This document shows, one piece after another, positions 62,265 through 64,000 of a stretch of 64,000 nucleotides of DNA. The DNA lies in the NCBI RefSeq assembly GCF_000816105.1, contig NZ_CP007140.1:806001-870000 (forward strand), read 5' to 3'. This DNA is from Thermococcus guaymasensis DSM 11113 (GTDB lineage Archaea > Methanobacteriota_B > Thermococci > Thermococcales > Thermococcaceae). The position numbers and the translations under genes were made by a program. Each line of letters begins with the position of its first letter. Within the stretch, counting starts at the first letter, position 1. Under the pieces are notes generated by a model. The model saw nothing but the letters and a program-made list of their open reading frames with translations. It did not search any database and was not told the DNA's origin.

Positions 62265-63578
62265 CTAACCCCTCGCCAACGGCAGGGAGGTTTGAGGGGT
62301 TCTCATTAAGGAACCCGTTAAAACGGGTTCTTCGAACCCCTCTGGCCCGGCCTCAGGCCAGTTACCCCTACCCGCCGTTAAACCCGGCAGGCTCGGGGTT
62401 ATCGTTCTAACAACCTTCTTCAAAATATTAAACGCTCCAACCAAGTCAGCATTCATTACAACGCCCTCTCTACGGCACTTAAACAAACCCCTAAAAATAC
62501 GCCCATCAGGATGACGTTGGCCGCAGAGAGGGCAGGCTTGAGAGGTGAAAGCCTCATCAACCAAGACGATACGAATGCCATACTCCTCAGCAACTTCCTT
62601 CAAGCGTTTGATAACGTAGTTAAAACGCCAGACGTGAGAGAGGATGAAGTTCTGCCTCCTGCTCTTGTCAGAATTTCTTGCGATTTCCTTTGGATAGCCA
62701 ACGACAATTCTTGAGACTCCCAACTGGTAGAGTCTTTCAACGGTTTGCCTGACTGCGGTATTAATGTAGTGTTTAGCCTGAAGTTTCGCCTTCTCGTGCA
62801 TTCTCCTGAGTTTCCGGCACGTTTTAGCACCAGATTTATTGAGTTTTGACTGGTAGTCGGCAATCTTCTTCCTCCAGTAGAAGTCAATGCTTTTCAGCGG
62901 TCTTCCGTTTACAAGGAAGCTTTCACCGTTTTCCACGTAAACGGCCATTAAATTGTTCACTCCAAGGTCAATTCCTGCAGAGAGGTTCCCTCTCGGAGTT
63001 CTTGGGAGTGAAACCCAAGAAGTACCTTCCAGCTTCTCTTCGACGGTGTAGCTAATGTGAGCGTACCACTTGCGTTTAACTTCGTCGTAAACAATCTCTA
63101 AACGCCCCTGCTTGCCCTTCAGGTGTATTCTCCCCTTGAACTGGACTTTTAATCGTCCAAACTTTCCGAGGCGTCTCAACTCGATTGTGTTACTCCCAAT
63201 CCTGTACTGGTCGTTCCTCAATGGTATGATAAAGAGTTTTCTCCCGTGCTTTTCCCTGACAAACTTTGGGGGTCTTGGTTTAAACCAAGAGGGGAGTTCT
63301 CCAGACTTTTTCTTCTTTATGAGGGTGAAGAAGCTCCTCCAAGCTTCGGCGTTTTTCCTCGCTAACTGTTGGACTGTTGAGCCTCCAATCCAGTTCTTGA
63401 AAGTGTAGTAGGCTTCTTTCTCTGTTGTTGCGAAGTCTATTTTCCCGAATTCTTTGAGTTGTTTTAATCGCTCGTAGTTGATTTTGTTCCATATTATTGC
63501 CGTGGCTTGGGCTAACTCGAAGAGGATTTTCTCTTGTTCTTTTGAGGGCTGGAGTTTGAGGGTTACTGCCCTCTTCAT
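62265..63578 (-). CDS. tnpB: TnpB RNA-guided nuclease (IS605 OrfB)
   Basis: 437 residues. The RuvC catalytic residues are intact: Asp204 (GIDLGVNN), Glu342 (VDEAFTS) and Asp378 (NADLVGAFN). A zinc knuckle shows Cys349, Cys352 and Cys368; the expected second CxxC is replaced by CRREG. An N-terminal helical domain opens TLKLQPSKEQEKILFELA. The C-terminal 45 residues (to SLPLARG) are probably encoded by DNA that also forms the guide-RNA scaffold. ATGA overlaps the end of the upstream RHH gene. Confidence 0.92.
   Translation of the reverse strand: MKRAVTLKLQPSKEQEKILFELAQATAIIWNKINYERLKQLKEFGKIDFATTEKEAYYTFKNWIGGSTVQQLARKNAEAWRSFFTLIKKKKSGELPSWFKPRPPKFVREKHGRKLFIIPLRNDQYRIGSNTIELRRLGKFGRLKVQFKGRIHLKGKQGRLEIVYDEVKRKWYAHISYTVEEKLEGTSWVSLPRTPRGNLSAGIDLGVNNLMAVYVENGESFLVNGRPLKSIDFYWRKKIADYQSKLNKSGAKTCRKLRRMHEKAKLQAKHYINTAVRQTVERLYQLGVSRIVVGYPKEIARNSDKSRRQNFILSHVWRFNYVIKRLKEVAEEYGIRIVLVDEAFTSQACPLCGQRHPDGRIFRGLFKCRREGVVMNADLVGAFNILKKVVRTITPSLPGLTAGRGNWPEAGPEGFEEPVLTGSLMRTPQTSLPLARG
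62294..62342 (-). ncRNA. Candidate omega-RNA scaffold hairpins at the tnpB 3' end
   Basis: Nested inverted repeats: outer GAGGGGTTC (62294-62302) with GAACCCCTC (62334-62342), and inner GAACCCGTT (62311-62319) with AACGGGTTC (62322-62330), lie inside the last codons of tnpB. TnpB guide RNAs come from exactly this place, with the guide taken from flanking DNA past the element end (below 62244). No expression evidence available. Confidence 0.5.
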
Positions 63579-63730
63579 TCTCCCTCTTCCTCGACTTTTT
63601 TGATCCAGAGTTTCATTGCTTCGGTTATGGCTACGCCCAGGGCTCCTCTGATTTTGCCGTATTTTTTCTGCACGAGTTCTCTGAACTTTTTCTCGACTTC
63701 ATCATCAACGGATGTTGTTATGACGCCCAT
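63575..63730 (-). CDS. Small ribbon-helix-helix protein coupled to tnpB
   Basis: 51 residues: MGVITTSVDDEVEKKFRELV, a beta strand plus helix, then a helix with EAMKLWIKKVEEEGE, the CopG/VapB-like ribbon-helix-helix pattern. The ATG follows GGTGGGG, with TATA TTTAAATACT (minus strand, 63761-63770) upstream. It ends in TGA overlapping the tnpB ATG (ATGA), so translation of tnpB depends on it. Likely a DNA-binding repressor or antitoxin-like protein; role inferred. Too short for common gene cut-offs. Confidence 0.7.
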   Translation of the reverse strand: MGVITTSVDDEVEKKFRELVQKKYGKIRGALGVAITEAMKLWIKKVEEEGE

Positions 63731-63819
63731 ATCCCCACCAATTAAACATTAATAAACACAAGTATTTAAACATTCCTCTGCTTTCCTCAATACCCGCTAA
63801 TCTTTTGAAGACTGTACCC

Positions 63820-63833
63820 CGCCCTAAAGGGCG
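63820..63833. repeat. Terminal palindrome of the tnpB element
   Basis: CGCCCTAAAGGGCG, a perfect palindrome with a short AT centre, in a CCCCGCCC...GGGCGAGG context. Such hairpins are typical of IS200/IS605 ends. It is upstream of the RHH gene, next to the stop of the right-edge gene. Confidence 0.6.
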
Positions 63834-63854
63834 AGGCTTGAAAAAAGAAGAAAG

Positions 63855-63998
63855 TCACTCACCTTTTATCCCTTTTATCATCGCGTCGATGCTCGACCTC
63901 AACGCGAGGTTTATGGCGTCGAGCCTTTCCATTCCCTTTATCGTGCGCGTGTTGTGGGGGCTCGTTATGATCAGCGACCACTTGTAGATTTCGTCCTT
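63855..63998 (-). CDS. C-terminal fragment of an unidentified protein (runs off right edge)
   Basis: 47 codons to a TGA at 63855-63857, continuing past base 64000. The readable part includes KDEIYKWSLIITSPHNTRTI and ends SIDAMIKGIKGE. No family recognised from this short piece. The tnpB element sits immediately downstream of its stop codon. Confidence 0.65.
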   Translation of the reverse strand, partial: KDEIYKWSLIITSPHNTRTIKGMERLDAINLALRSSIDAMIKGIKGE

Positions 63999-64000
63999 AA

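Larger units (their letters stand above)
62244..63840 (-). mobile_element. IS605-type element with tnpB and RHH gene, no tnpA
   Basis: The unit contains a tnpB gene, a small coupled RHH gene, a promoter, and terminal palindromes at about 63820-63833 (CGCCCTAAAGGGCG) and 62294-62342. No Y1 transposase (TnpA) is present, so movement would need help in trans. Exact ends are uncertain: I place one just after the DUF2118 stop and the other near the palindrome beside the right-edge gene. Confidence 0.65.

Noticed and set aside
62328-62342. TTCGAACCCC resembling a tRNA T-loop
   Set aside because: It belongs to the nested hairpins in tnpB; no acceptor, D or anticodon arms can be formed around it.

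Overview
The window is archaeal chromosomal DNA from a member of the Thermococcales, most likely a Thermococcus. The evidence is the orc1/cdc6 - PolD small subunit - PolD large subunit operon beside a Pyrococcus-type replication origin, RadA next to the mismatch endonuclease NucS/EndoMS, a nine-gene A-type ATP synthase operon, a CpkB-type thermosome, an anaerobic ribonucleotide reductase, AlaX, Taw3, dense gene packing, GGTGAT/GGAGGTG ribosome-binding sites and TTTAWA TATA boxes. No rRNA, tRNA or CRISPR array was seen.

0-16 kb, replication and repair block. A gene fragment at the left edge is followed on the minus strand by PolD large subunit, PolD small subunit and Orc1/Cdc6. The only long non-coding stretch (about 7.70-8.62 kb) is oriC: two long origin recognition boxes (ORBs) in inverted orientation flank an AT-rich, hairpin-rich unwinding region, with shorter ORBs around them. 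ORB cores also occur inside the PolD small-subunit gene, the potassium-channel gene, radA and the leader of the MTA phosphorylase gene. Then come the potassium channel, RadA, NucS/EndoMS, a PAC2-type chaperone, two methylthioadenosine-handling enzymes and a PfkB kinase.

16-27 kb: the A-ATPase operon H-I-K-E-C-F-A-B-D, then the tRNA-editing protein AlaX and a cysteine-rich PP-loop enzyme. 27-35 kb: an isolated pair of peptide-type ABC permeases, a radical SAM protein, a VapBC pair whose toxin is frameshifted, Taw3, a DUF1464 protein and the CpkB-like thermosome, whose leader can fold over its Shine-Dalgarno sequence.

35-48 kb: NrdG/NrdD with a palindrome in the promoter, a GH38 alpha-mannosidase of lower GC content, a TPR protein, aEF1-beta, a zinc-ribbon protein, a probable C/D box sRNA, an Lrp regulator, ITPase, an adenosine-specific kinase-like protein, a two-part HTH regulator convergent with a SPASM protein that lacks the radical SAM motif, MoaE, a lipoprotein and an E1-like enzyme. 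48-62 kb: DeoC, a class III aminotransferase, thioredoxin reductase with a SurR-type operator, an AAA+ ATPase, THUMP and ASCH proteins, an orphan DUF433 antitoxin, an M32 carboxypeptidase, a second PfkB kinase, a MoxR/DUF58 membrane operon and a DUF2118 protein. 62.2-63.9 kb: a TnpB-only IS605-type element in which tnpB is translationally coupled to a tiny ribbon-helix-helix gene. A second gene fragment runs off the right edge.

Coordinates for genes use the start codon best supported by a ribosome-binding site, which often shortens the longest open frame. Functional names rest on motifs and family resemblance recalled from knowledge; no database search was run.
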